From an uncultured Pelagibacteraceae bacterium (GTDB taxonomy: Bacteria; Pseudomonadota; Alphaproteobacteria; Pelagibacterales; Pelagibacteraceae): a DNA stretch of 64,000 nt. Position numbers and translations under genes: made by a program. Position 1 is the stretch's first letter. Each line of letters begins with the position of its first letter. Below the pieces are notes generated by a model that saw nothing but the letters and a program-made list of their open reading frames with translations, was not told the DNA's origin and ran no database searches. This document shows, piece after piece, positions 24,521 through 33,234 of this stretch. The DNA lies in NCBI GenBank assembly GCA_902571375.1, contig CACGBP010000002.1, positions 49,986 through 113,985 of the forward strand, read 5' to 3'.

Positions 24521-25627
24521 TTATTTTTTATAAATTATAATGTCGTCTTTAGCTAATTTAGAGCTAATTTTATTTTTTTTTTTATATGTGTTATTAAGTA
24601 TTTTAAGAGATGTAAAGAATTTATGTTTACTAGTAGTTTTCATATTTTTGAGGCTCTTAAATAGATAAAATTTATCAATTAATCTTTTTTTTATCAAATT
24701 TTTCGTTATTACATCACCACCTTCAACTAACAAGTTTCTTGTTCCTAAAGTATACAATTTTTTTAGAATAATTCTTAAATCAAATAATCTATTATCATCT
24801 AATTTAGATTTAATTAAAGTCATACCTTTATTCTTTAAGATCTTGATTTTTTTACCGTTAGAAGAGTTGTGAAATACAATTGTATTACCCTTTTTAGTGG
24901 ATTTAAAAATATAACTATTTATTTTCATCTCTAAATTTCTATCTAAAATTATCCTTCTAGGTGAAAATTTTTCAAATCCTTTTAATCTACAATTTAGTTT
25001 AGGATTATCAGTATTTAGAGTTTTAGATGAAATCATTATAGAGTCGTTTTTATATCGCAAAAAATGAGTCAATTTATCAGATGATTTATGAGTAATTCTC
25101 TTAATACCCTCACTATAAATCAATCTATTCTTTGAAATAGCAATCTTTCCAGTTACATAGGGTAATTTTTTAATTCTATTTACAATATATGTATCATATA
25201 AATTTTTGGCCTCAGCTTTTAAAAGCCCTTTTTTAACTTTTATTTTTTTATTTGATAAAATTTTAAAACTTTTTCCTTTAACTTTTTTATCAATATCATC
25301 CATCCCGTAAATGACTTCACTTATGCCACTTTTAATTATACTATTAGTACAAGGGGGTGTTTTGCCGAAATGATTACAAGGCTCGAGAGTTACATACATT
25401 TTAGAACCCTTTATTTTTTCTAAGGAATTTTTTATTGCATTGCGTTCAGCATGAGGTCGTCCTTCAAAACCAGTTTGGCCAATAGAAATTATTTTATCAT
25501 TTTTAACTATTAAACATCCTACTGATGGATTTTTCCCTGTTAATCCTTTTCTTGCTCTCGCTAAATTAATAGCCAGTTTCATATAACTTTTGTCGTTTGA
25601 TGAAAATTTATCTTTTTTTGTAGACAT
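24521..25627 (-). CDS. ribD: Bifunctional riboflavin deaminase/reductase RibD
   Basis: Performs the deamination and the reduction that follow GTP cyclohydrolase II. The N-terminal deaminase (about 1-145) has the zinc ligands in [10 protein letters not shown] and [17 protein letters not shown]. The C-terminal reductase (about 146-368) has [32 protein letters not shown] and [14 protein letters not shown]. The start at 25627 overlaps nrdR by 20 bases, but the residues before the conserved [11 protein letters not shown] are needed to fit the family, so I keep it. Confidence 0.95.
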   Translation of the reverse strand: MSTKKDKFSSNDKSYMKLAINLARARKGLTGKNPSVGCLIVKNDKIISIGQTGFEGRPHAERNAIKNSLEKIKGSKMYVTLEPCNHFGKTPPCTNSIIKSGISEVIYGMDDIDKKVKGKSFKILSNKKIKVKKGLLKAEAKNLYDTYIVNRIKKLPYVTGKIAISKNRLIYSEGIKRITHKSSDKLTHFLRYKNDSIMISSKTLNTDNPKLNCRLKGFEKFSPRRIILDRNLEMKINSYIFKSTKKGNTIVFHNSSNGKKIKILKNKGMTLIKSKLDDNRLFDLRIILKKLYTLGTRNLLVEGGDVITKNLIKKRLIDKFYLFKSLKNMKTTSKHKFFTSLKILNNTYKKKNKISSKLAKDDIIIYKK

Positions 25628-26066
25628 CTAATTTGTCCACAAATTGTACGAAATCTTTCTCTTCTCTGAAATTTCTATAAACAGAGGCAAATCTAACATA
25701 AGCAACTGGATCAAGTTCTTTTAAACCTTCCATAACCATGGTTCCAATTGTGTTGGTTGAAATTTCACTCTGTCCTAACTCTTCAAGTGACCTAGATATT
25801 CGACTTATGAATTTTTCTGTTGTTTCAGTATCAATTGGTCTTTTCTTTAAAGCAATAAAAATTGACTTAGCCAGTTTATCTCTATCAAAAGCAGATTTTC
25901 TACCATTTTTTTTTATTACCATTATTTCTCTATATTGGACTCTTTCAAATGTAGTAAATCTAGCTCCACAAACACACAATCTTCTTCTTCTTATAGCTGT
26001 ACCATCCTCAGTTGGACGTGAGTCTACAACTGAGGTCTCACCCTTTTTACATATAGAGCAGATCAT
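25608..26066 (-). CDS. nrdR: Ribonucleotide reductase repressor NrdR
   Basis: Zinc-ribbon and ATP-cone repressor that binds NrdR boxes before ribonucleotide reductase genes. The first knuckle is normal (Cys3, Cys6, then [10 protein letters not shown]). The second reads [17 protein letters not shown]: compared with the usual RRRRxCxxCxxRFTTFE it is one residue short, giving C-x-C in place of C-x-x-C. The ATP-cone (about 49-140; [33 protein letters not shown]) is intact. 152 residues. It overlaps glyA by 4 bases, a common nrdR neighbour in alphaproteobacteria. Confidence 0.93.
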   Translation of the reverse strand: MICSICKKGETSVVDSRPTEDGTAIRRRRLCVCGARFTTFERVQYREIMVIKKNGRKSAFDRDKLAKSIFIALKKRPIDTETTEKFISRISRSLEELGQSEISTNTIGTMVMEGLKELDPVAYVRFASVYRNFREEKDFVQFVDKLDVYKKR

Positions 26067-27376
26067 TTATTTAAATTTTTGTAAATTGGAAAATTTGAAC
26101 ATAAATTTATTACTTCATTTCTTACTTCATTTTCCACTTTACTATTGTCCTCTGGATTTTCAGATAATCCTTTAATAACTTTTGTTATCAAGTTACCAAC
26201 TTTTTCAAATTCTTTTAAACCAAAACCTCTGGTCGTTGCCGCTTGAGAGCCCAATCTAATACCTGAGGTGATCATCGGTTTTTCTGTGTCAAATGGTATT
26301 CCATTTTTATTGCAAGTAATATTTGCTCTACATAAACTTTCAGAAGCTAAATTTCCTTTCACATTAAATGGTCTTAAATCAACTAACATTAAATGTGTAT
26401 CAGTCCCACCAGAATAAATCTTAAATCCATTATTTTTTAGTGTCTCAGCTAGCATTTTTGCGTTAGCTAAAACATTTTTTATATAAGTTTGGAATTCAGG
26501 TTTTAATGCTTCAAAAAAGCCAGCTGCTTTTGCGGCAATGATGTGCATCAATGGTCCACCCTGGTAACCTGGGAATACAGCTGTATCAAATTTTTTTCCT
26601 AAATCTAAATCATTTGACAATATTATTCCACCTCTGGCACTTCTAAAAACTTTATGTGTTGTAGATGTAACTACATGTGCATAATCACATGGATTTGGAT
26701 AACCCTTTCCTGCAACTAAACCAGAAAAGTGAGCCATATCTACCATCAAATATGCTCCTACTTTATCAGCAATTTCTCTAAATCTTTTAAAATCAATTAC
26801 TCTAGAATATGCACTTCCACCTGCAATGATAAGTTTTGGTTTATTTTCTAATGCTAGTTTTTCAACATTATCATAGTCTATAAGCTCAGATTTTTTATCT
26901 ACATCATAACTAATTGCATTGAACCATTTTCCAGACATTGAAATTTTCAATCCATGAGTAATATGTCCGCCAGAATTTAGACTCATACCCATAAAAGTAT
27001 CATTTGGTTTTAATAAAGCTAAAAATACTGCTCCATTAGCTTGTGCTCCAGAATGTGGTTGAACATTTGCATATTTACAGTTGAAAAGTTTTTTAATTCT
27101 CTCTAAAGCTAGTTGTTCAGCTACGTCAACATGCTCACATCCATTATAATATCTTTTACCAGGATATCCTTCGGCATATTTATTTGTAAGTACAGAACCT
27201 TGAGCTTCTAATACAGCTTGTGAAACTATATTTTCAGATGCTATCAATTCAATATGATTTTGTTGTCTTATTAATTCATCATTTATTGCTTTAAACAAAT
27301 CTGGATCGCTATTTGAAAGACTTTTTTCAAAAAAATCTTGATAGCTTGAGTTTATATATTTTGTTTCACTTGACAT
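26063..27376 (-). CDS. glyA: Serine hydroxymethyltransferase
   Basis: PLP enzyme that interconverts serine and glycine with tetrahydrofolate, the main one-carbon source. Motifs: [82 protein letters not shown] and the PLP lysine in [16 protein letters not shown] (about residue 245). The stretch after the lysine is V-F-R-S-A-R rather than the usual T-L-R-G-P-R. 437 residues. It sits in an operon with nrdR and riboflavin genes and connects to the sarcosine oxidase operon through methylene-THF. Confidence 0.97.
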   Translation of the reverse strand: MSSETKYINSSYQDFFEKSLSNSDPDLFKAINDELIRQQNHIELIASENIVSQAVLEAQGSVLTNKYAEGYPGKRYYNGCEHVDVAEQLALERIKKLFNCKYANVQPHSGAQANGAVFLALLKPNDTFMGMSLNSGGHITHGLKISMSGKWFNAISYDVDKKSELIDYDNVEKLALENKPKLIIAGGSAYSRVIDFKRFREIADKVGAYLMVDMAHFSGLVAGKGYPNPCDYAHVVTSTTHKVFRSARGGIILSNDLDLGKKFDTAVFPGYQGGPLMHIIAAKAAGFFEALKPEFQTYIKNVLANAKMLAETLKNNGFKIYSGGTDTHLMLVDLRPFNVKGNLASESLCRANITCNKNGIPFDTEKPMITSGIRLGSQAATTRGFGLKEFEKVGNLITKVIKGLSENPEDNSKVENEVRNEVINLCSNFPIYKNLNK

Positions 27377-27382
27377 AATGTT

Positions 27383-27808
27383 TTAAATCTTTCTCACTCT
27401 TTTTTTGTGTCTACCCCCTTCAAATTTTGTATTTATAAAAGTTTCAATACATTTAAAAGCAGTATTTTTTTTTGTTAACCTAGATCCTAATGTAATAATA
27501 TTTGCATTGTTATGCAATCTAGATAATTTTGTGTTTTTTACCGAATAACATACAGCTGCCCTTATTTTTTTGTGTCTGTTTGCCGCCATAGACATTCCCA
27601 TTCCAGATCCACAAACCAAAATACCCATATTTTTGCTATTTTTAGATATTTTTTTACAAAGCTTATGTGCATAATCAGGATAATTTACTGAAATTTCTGA
27701 ATTATCAGTACCTAAGTCTGTAAATAAATATTTTTTTTTGAAATGTTTCTTAATTTCCTCTTTAAGCTCGAATCCTGCATGATCTGATGAAATGAATAAC
27801 TTTTTCAA
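27383..27808 (-). CDS. rpiB: Ribose-5-phosphate isomerase B
   Basis: Interconverts ribose-5-phosphate and ribulose-5-phosphate (LacAB/RpiB family), supplying ribulose-5-phosphate for the DHBP synthase encoded in the same operon. Motifs: SSDHAGFELKEEI, DLGTDNSEISVNYPDYAHKL, GILVCGSGMGMSMAANRHKKIRAAVCY (catalytic Cys and phosphate loop) and HNNANIITLGSRL. The likely start is TTG at 27808, one base after the upstream stop, giving M-K-K-L-F-I-S-S-D-H; a GTG at 27835 in the same frame would add nine residues and overlap the upstream gene by 26 bases. Confidence 0.93.
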   Translation of the reverse strand: MKKLFISSDHAGFELKEEIKKHFKKKYLFTDLGTDNSEISVNYPDYAHKLCKKISKNSKNMGILVCGSGMGMSMAANRHKKIRAAVCYSVKNTKLSRLHNNANIITLGSRLTKKNTAFKCIETFINTKFEGGRHKKRVRKI

Positions 27809-27809
27809 A

Positions 27810-28400
27810 TTAATTAAATTTATGATCAAGAACACAAGCTACTAAATGTATTCTGTTTTCTTCTCCACCATTAAAAGCATTATGGTATTTTGTATTATTT
27901 GTAATCCATACTGATCCATCAGCTGGCAAATGCTTTGCAACATTATCAATTACCATAATTGAACCAGGATTTGTAATTATTGGTATATGTAACCTTGGCT
28001 CAGGATCTCTATGCCAACTTAATGTTGATCTTGGTTGCTTTAATAAAATTCTCACACGTCCAAGTTTGTACCTTGATGACAAAACATCAAAAACTTCTTT
28101 AAAGTATGTGTTTTTATAATCAGTAATAAATTCAGAGTAAGCTGCTTCATCAATTTTTTCATCTCTTACGACTTCTTTTCCAGAGCCATCTGGCTTTGTC
28201 CAAAAAACACCTCTGGCTTTATTACCTTTTATAGAATCTGGATCTCCTGGAATTTGGGTTAGAGATATGGCACCAAAATTAGAAACGCCCTCTGGACCAC
28301 TAAAATCTTTTATTTTTAGTATCTCTTTATAAGCTTTTTGAAGTTTATTGATATCAAATTTGATATCTTGTTTTTGAAAATCATTAAAATTTAAATCCAT
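27810..28400 (-). CDS. Aspartyl/asparaginyl beta-hydroxylase-like 2-oxoglutarate dioxygenase
   Basis: A 196-residue protein with a cupin-like double-stranded helix. The iron site is visible as SWHRDPEPRLHIPI (His-x-Asp) and YHNAFNGGEENRIHLV (distal His and the Arg that holds 2-oxoglutarate). This pattern matches the Asp_Arg_Hydrox family. The substrate is unknown; free amino acid, peptide or protein residues are all possible. It heads the minus-strand operon rpiB-glyA-nrdR-rib-nusB-thiL and is divergent from hemB across 72 bases, so it sits right behind the operon promoter. Confidence 0.8.
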   Translation of the reverse strand: MDLNFNDFQKQDIKFDINKLQKAYKEILKIKDFSGPEGVSNFGAISLTQIPGDPDSIKGNKARGVFWTKPDGSGKEVVRDEKIDEAAYSEFITDYKNTYFKEVFDVLSSRYKLGRVRILLKQPRSTLSWHRDPEPRLHIPIITNPGSIMVIDNVAKHLPADGSVWITNNTKYHNAFNGGEENRIHLVACVLDHKFN

Positions 28401-28472
28401 ATGATTGTTTAATATCGTTTTTGAGTTATATTTGTATATAACATTTGTCGCATATTATAAATATATTTTAAA

Positions 28473-29462
28473 ATGATAACAGGAAAATTTCCAAGTTTGA
28501 GACTTAGACGTAGCCGAAAAAATAGTTGGTCTAGAAGATTAATTGAGGAAAATAACCTATCTCCTAATGATTTTATACTACCTTTATTTTTAATTGAGGG
28601 AAAAAACAAGAAACAACCAATTAAATCAATGCCTGGAGTTTATAGGTATAGCTTAGATAAAATCAGCCATTTAATCGATAAAGCTATTAATAATGGATTA
28701 CCAATGATTGCTCTTTTTCCTAATACGGATATGAAAAAGAAAAATTTTCTAGGGACAGAGGCATTAAATGAAAATAATCTTGTTTGTAGAGCTTTACAAT
28801 TAATTAAAAAAAGATTTAAAAATGATATTGGTATAATGTGTGATGTGGCTTTAGATCCTTATACCTCACATGGCCACGATGGATTGTTAGATAATAATTA
28901 TGTTTTAAATGATGAGACTGTAGATGTATTAATTAATCAGTCAATACTACAAGCACAAATGGGTTGTGATGTTCTTGCTCCATCTGACATGATGGATGGT
29001 AGAATAGGTAAAATAAGAAAATCTCTAGATAAAAATGGTTTTAAGATGACACAAATTTTATCTTATGCCGTAAAATATTCTTCAAATTTTTATGGTCCTT
29101 TTAGAGATGCTGTTGGGTCTAAAGGTCTATTAAAAGGTGACAAAAAAAATTATCAAATGGATTTTAGGAATAGTGATGAGGCTTTACGTGAAGTTGCTTT
29201 GGATATTAAAGAAGGAGCTGACATGGTGATGGTTAAACCAGGCCTTCCATACCTTGATATAATTAAATCTGTAAAAGAAAATTTTAAGATTCCAGTTTTA
29301 GCCTATCAAGTATCAGGAGAGTACAGCCTGCTATCTAATGGAATAAATAATAAATTAATTAATAAAGATGTAATTCTAGAAAGTTTGATTTCTTTTAAAA
29401 GAGCTGGTGCTAACGCTATAGTTAGTTATTATGCTGATAGACTTGATAAAATATTAGATTAA
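28473..29462 (+). CDS. hemB: Delta-aminolevulinic acid dehydratase (porphobilinogen synthase)
   Basis: Condenses two 5-aminolevulinate molecules into porphobilinogen in haem synthesis. Motifs: RLRRSRKNSWSRRLIEEN, IMCDVALDPYTSHGHDG, GCDVLAPSDMMDGRIGKIR, the first Schiff-base Lys region FYGPFRDAVGS, and the second catalytic Lys in MVMVKPGLPYLDI. The metal region DVALDPYTSHGHDG lacks the cysteines of the zinc type, fitting the Mg-dependent alphaproteobacterial class. 329 residues. Its stop directly abuts the convergent recO stop. Confidence 0.97.
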   Translation: MITGKFPSLRLRRSRKNSWSRRLIEENNLSPNDFILPLFLIEGKNKKQPIKSMPGVYRYSLDKISHLIDKAINNGLPMIALFPNTDMKKKNFLGTEALNENNLVCRALQLIKKRFKNDIGIMCDVALDPYTSHGHDGLLDNNYVLNDETVDVLINQSILQAQMGCDVLAPSDMMDGRIGKIRKSLDKNGFKMTQILSYAVKYSSNFYGPFRDAVGSKGLLKGDKKNYQMDFRNSDEALREVALDIKEGADMVMVKPGLPYLDIIKSVKENFKIPVLAYQVSGEYSLLSNGINNKLINKDVILESLISFKRAGANAIVSYYADRLDKILD

Positions 29463-30143
29463 TCACCTAAGAGTATTGATAAAATGTGATCTGTTTAATG
29501 GGTGATTGAGATTATTTGGTTTTAAGATTGTTTTATCTAAATAATCCCCAATTATTTTTAAACCATCTAGTAAAGATGAAATACTTTCAATATCAGAAGT
29601 TTTATCTATTAAAAAATTTGGAACTATCTTTTTATCAGCAATCGATTTTGAAAAATATATTAACTCATTTCCAACCATTTTTTTATCAACTAAATTTTCA
29701 AATTTTAATTCATAACCAACAACTTTTAATAATTCTAACTCCCAAAATATATAATTTTTAATCCAAGTATCACTTTTTAACAAAAGAAAGAAATCATCTA
29801 TTAAAGAGTATATATATTGATTTTTTTGATATTCAGGACTTAGTAATTTAATTAAACTAACTGCTGAAGATATACATGATAATTTTTGATTATCATCAAA
29901 ATAAAAAGGAACTAAAGCCTCTTCAATTTCTATTTTGAAATATCCAATTTTTGTATCAGATTTTGAATTAAAATTTACATGCAATTTATTTCCTATTTGA
30001 AGATAGTTTTTTACTTTTTTTGAAGTTCCACCAAAAATAATTCCAGGTACTTTACCATGATCTTTAGTGTAAATTTCAACTATTATTGAATTTTCATTAT
30101 ATTTTGTTTTAGATAACAAAAATCCTTTATCATCCCAATTCAT
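29463..30143 (-). CDS. recO: DNA repair protein RecO
   Basis: Loads RecA in the RecFOR pathway and anneals single strands. The N-terminal OB fold is clear: WDDKGFLLSKTKYNENSIIVEIYTKDHGKVPGIIFGGTSKK. The helical C-terminal part (WELELLKVVGYEL, then a loop) lacks the four zinc cysteines seen in some RecO proteins; those positions are filled by other residues. 226 residues. It overlaps rnc by 4 bases, with no era gene between them. Confidence 0.93.
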   Translation of the reverse strand: MNWDDKGFLLSKTKYNENSIIVEIYTKDHGKVPGIIFGGTSKKVKNYLQIGNKLHVNFNSKSDTKIGYFKIEIEEALVPFYFDDNQKLSCISSAVSLIKLLSPEYQKNQYIYSLIDDFFLLLKSDTWIKNYIFWELELLKVVGYELKFENLVDKKMVGNELIYFSKSIADKKIVPNFLIDKTSDIESISSLLDGLKIIGDYLDKTILKPNNLNHPLNRSHFINTLR

Positions 30144-30808
30144 ATGTTCTTAATATTTTGTAAACATATTATTGCAGCATTTTGTTCTGCATCTTTTTTT
30201 GAATTACCTTGTGCTGTAAAAAATTTTGTATCAATCAATTTAACAGCTACTTTAAACAGAGGTTTATGTCTTGGGCCAGTATTAGATATAAGTTTATAAA
30301 TAGGTAATTTTTTAAATTTTTTTAATGAAAATTCTTGTAATTTTGTTTTTGCATCAACTTGAGTGACAGCACTGTCTTTAATTTTATCTGACCATAAACC
30401 TAAGATTATTTTTTCGACTGTTTGAAATCCTTTATCAAGATAAATAGCACCAATTAATGCTTCACAACTATCAGATAAAACTTTATCTTCTATTAAATTT
30501 TTTTTATTACCTAAATTTAATCTTAATATATAATTATTAAGTTCTAATTTTTTTGCAATTTCTAAGCAGGTTTTTTTATTAACTAATGAAGCGAATTTTT
30601 TATCTAAAATTCCTTCTTTTTCATCTGGATAAATTTCTAAAAGTTTTTTTGCAATAATCAATCCTAGAACTCTATCACCTAAAAACTCTAATTTTTCATT
30701 ATTATTTTCTTTATCATAACTTTTATGTGTTAATGATTTAATTAAAAGATTTTTATTTTTGAAATTTATTTTTATCTTTTTTTCTAAAATACTAAACTTA
30801 AATTTCAT
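30140..30808 (-). CDS. rnc: Ribonuclease III
   Basis: Double-strand-specific endoribonuclease for rRNA and mRNA processing. The catalytic signature NEKLEFLGDRVLGLIIA (about 36-52) and the second acidic box DSCEALIGAIYLDKGF (about 108-123) are intact. A double-stranded RNA-binding domain follows (about 150-222; DAKTKLQEFSLKKF, AQGNSKKDAEQNAA). 222 residues. It stands between lepB (one-base overlap) and recO (four-base overlap). Confidence 0.97.
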   Translation of the reverse strand: MKFKFSILEKKIKINFKNKNLLIKSLTHKSYDKENNNEKLEFLGDRVLGLIIAKKLLEIYPDEKEGILDKKFASLVNKKTCLEIAKKLELNNYILRLNLGNKKNLIEDKVLSDSCEALIGAIYLDKGFQTVEKIILGLWSDKIKDSAVTQVDAKTKLQEFSLKKFKKLPIYKLISNTGPRHKPLFKVAVKLIDTKFFTAQGNSKKDAEQNAAIICLQNIKNI

Positions 30809-31542
30809 TAGTTTATCTTCTTAAAAAATCTATCGAAACGTATTGATTTGTTCCATTTCCAAAAAGCAAAAAAACTTCCAATCGATTTATCAGACGAAAA
30901 AAATATAAAACGAGCTTTTCCTATAAGATTGTCTTTATGAACATATCCCACGCTTGTTAAAAATCTGCTATCTTTAGAACAATCTCTATTATCTCCTAAA
31001 AAAAAATAATGATCTTTTGGAACTTGAAAAATGTCAGAATTAGCGAACGAGTTATTTTTAAGATAAACTGTTATATGCTTTTTTCCATTTGATAATAATT
31101 CCTCAAATGTAAAAACATCAATAATTCTATTGCCACAATAAATCTTATCATTTTTAGCTATTCTTGCTTTTAAAACTTCACTATTATTTATATATAAATT
31201 TGAATCTAAAAATCTTATTTGATCACCTGGTAAACCAATTAATCTTTTAATATAATCAGTTCGATTATCAGCAGGCGTTTTAAATACTACTACATCTCCT
31301 CTTTGAGGCTCATTAAACGCAATTCTTCCATTAAATACGGGGGGACTAAATGGAAATGAATGTCTACTGTATCCATAACTATATTTAGTTACAAAAAGTC
31401 TATCACCAACAAGTAAATTTGGTTCCATTGATGATGAAGGAATATAAAAAGGTTGAATTAATAATGATCTTAGAATTATGGCTATGATCAACGCATAAAA
31501 CAATGTCTTAATGTTTTCAATAATTATATTCTTATTTATCAT
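30808..31542 (-). CDS. lepB: Signal peptidase I
   Basis: Inner-membrane protease that removes Sec and Tat signal peptides. One N-terminal membrane helix (about 9-30), then the catalytic Ser38 in YIPSSSMEPNLLVGDRLFV, the general base Lys99 in TDYIKRLIGLPGD, and the conserved FLGDNRDCSKDSRFLTSVGYV box. 244 residues. Two insert segments and the C-terminal loop agree with the proteobacterial type. It overlaps both neighbours by one base. Confidence 0.97.
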   Translation of the reverse strand: MINKNIIIENIKTLFYALIIAIILRSLLIQPFYIPSSSMEPNLLVGDRLFVTKYSYGYSRHSFPFSPPVFNGRIAFNEPQRGDVVVFKTPADNRTDYIKRLIGLPGDQIRFLDSNLYINNSEVLKARIAKNDKIYCGNRIIDVFTFEELLSNGKKHITVYLKNNSFANSDIFQVPKDHYFFLGDNRDCSKDSRFLTSVGYVHKDNLIGKARFIFFSSDKSIGSFFAFWKWNKSIRFDRFFKKIN

Positions 31543-31928
31543 TATTGGCTCTGCAAAATCGTAAATGCTATTGAATAATCCTTTTCATCCGTAATTGAAA
31601 GAAACAAATTGTATCTTTTAGTCTTGAATTTTTTGTTAATTATATTGGTAATTTTTTTTGATTTAAAATAGTACGGTTTGCCTAGTTTATCATTTAATAT
31701 TTCTATATCTTTAAAATTTAGATTATTTCTAAAACCTATTCCTAAAGCTTTTGACAAGGATTCTTTAGCGGCATATCTTTTTGCAAAATAATTAGTTTTT
31801 TGCTTAACTTTTTTTGAAAATCTAATTTCATTATGAGAATAAATTCTTTTTATAAAATTTTTTTTTCTTATTGAAGACTTTATTCTTATATTATTGATTA
31901 TATCAACACCTATACCAAGTATTTTCAT
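31542..31928 (-). CDS. acpS: Holo-[acyl-carrier-protein] synthase
   Basis: Transfers 4'-phosphopantetheine from CoA to acyl carrier protein. The two signature parts are ILGIGVDIINNIRI (Mg-binding Asp8) and YFAKRYAAKESLSKALGIGF (Mg-binding Glu). The C-terminal YNLFLSITDEKDYSIAFTIL follows. 128 residues, normal. It lies between pdxJ and lepB as in other alphaproteobacteria. Confidence 0.95.
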   Translation of the reverse strand: MKILGIGVDIINNIRIKSSIRKKNFIKRIYSHNEIRFSKKVKQKTNYFAKRYAAKESLSKALGIGFRNNLNFKDIEILNDKLGKPYYFKSKKITNIINKKFKTKRYNLFLSITDEKDYSIAFTILQSQ

Positions 31929-31930
31929 TT

Positions 31931-32650
31931 TTATTTTTTTAAAATCTTTTTAAAATTTTTAATTACTTTTAATAATCCAAAAAATATAGACTCTCCTATT
32001 AGATAGTGTCCGATATTAAACTCTTCAATTTGATTTATTTTTGTAAGGACTTTTGTTGTCTTATAATCAAGCCCATGACCAGCATGTACTTCTAAACCGA
32101 TTTCTTTAGCTATTTTAGAGCATTTTTTCACTCTATTAAGTTCTTTTTGATATTTTTTTTTGGATTTAATTAAATTGGCCAATCTACCAGTATGTATTTC
32201 TATACAATCACTTTTAATTTCTTTTGATATTTTTACATCATCTATATTTGGATCTATAAATAAACTAGTTCTAATATTTTTTTTTTTAAATAATGAAATG
32301 ATATTTTTGATTTTAATTTTATTTTTTTTTAAATTCAAACCTCCTTCTGTAGTTATTTCTTTTCTATTTTCGGGAACTATACATATATAATTAGGTTTTA
32401 TTTTTAATGCTATTTTTACAATTTCAGGATTTGTAGAAATTTCTAAATTTACTAGAAGATTATTGATAGAACATATCTTTTTAGCATCATTATTATTTAT
32501 ATGTCTTCTATCTTCTCTCAAGTGGATCGTTATAGAGTCTGCACCAGCTTTCCGTACAAATTTAGCAGCTGTGATTGGGTCAGGATGAAATTCACCTCGT
32601 GCATTTCTTAAGGTGGCTATATGGTCTATATTTACTCCTAAACGTTTCAC
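31931..32650 (-). CDS. pdxJ: Pyridoxine 5'-phosphate synthase
   Basis: Closes the ring of vitamin B6 from 1-deoxyxylulose-5-phosphate and aminoacetone phosphate. TIM barrel with LGVNIDHIATLRNARG, DSITIHLREDRRHINNNDA, the Glu in VPENRKEITTEGGL, EIHTGRLA, EVHAGHGLDYKTT and EFNIGHYLIGESIF. 239 residues. Overlaps pyrE by 4 bases. Its retention indicates at least part of the DXP-dependent B6 route. Confidence 0.97.
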   Translation of the reverse strand: MKRLGVNIDHIATLRNARGEFHPDPITAAKFVRKAGADSITIHLREDRRHINNNDAKKICSINNLLVNLEISTNPEIVKIALKIKPNYICIVPENRKEITTEGGLNLKKNKIKIKNIISLFKKKNIRTSLFIDPNIDDVKISKEIKSDCIEIHTGRLANLIKSKKKYQKELNRVKKCSKIAKEIGLEVHAGHGLDYKTTKVLTKINQIEEFNIGHYLIGESIFFGLLKVIKNFKKILKK

Positions 32651-33234
32651 TTAATAAATCTACTTCCAGGTGTTGTTATTGGAATTGACTTCAAACTTTT
32701 TGGCAAATTATTTGATTTATAAGTTGGTACATCAATTTTCATATGAGAAATTATTTTCTTTTTTATTCTAAGTGATTTTTTTGTTGATCTATCAATAATC
32801 GCAGCAAATCCAATATGATTCGCTTTAGCTTTTTTGATTAATTTTACACATTCAAGACTAGATTTGCCAGTCGTTATAACATCTTCTACAATTAAAACAT
32901 TTGATCCTTTTTTAATTTTGAAACCTCTTCTCAATGTAAATTTTTTATTTACTCTCTCACAAAAAATTGTTTCTTTATTTATCAATTTACCAATCTCATA
33001 ACCAATAATTATACCACCCATGGCGGGTGCTAAAATTAAGTCAATTTTTTTAAATTTTTTTTTAATCTTTAATGATAGAGATTTACAAATTTTTTCAGCT
33101 TTTTTAGGGAAACTTAAAAGTTTTGCACATTGTATATATTTTGAGGAGTGGAGTCCTGAAGATAAAACAAAATGTCCTTCTAATAAAGCATCAGTCTTTT
33201 TTAAAATATCTAAGGATTTTTTGTGTGAAAGCAT
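32647..33234 (-). CDS. pyrE: Orotate phosphoribosyltransferase
   Basis: Adds phosphoribose to orotate in pyrimidine synthesis. Motifs: ALLEGHFVLSSGLHSSKYIQC at the start, LAPAMGGIIIGYEIGKLI, the Lys-rich flexible loop (KKFTLRRGFKIKKGS) and the PRPP site VLIVEDVITTGKSSLECV. 195 residues. The start lies 44 bases inside the 3' end of rsh, an unusually long overlap, but the first 20 residues match the family. pyrB and a pseudo-dihydroorotase are at 53071-55298. Confidence 0.95.
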   Translation of the reverse strand: MLSHKKSLDILKKTDALLEGHFVLSSGLHSSKYIQCAKLLSFPKKAEKICKSLSLKIKKKFKKIDLILAPAMGGIIIGYEIGKLINKETIFCERVNKKFTLRRGFKIKKGSNVLIVEDVITTGKSSLECVKLIKKAKANHIGFAAIIDRSTKKSLRIKKKIISHMKIDVPTYKSNNLPKSLKSIPITTPGSRFIK

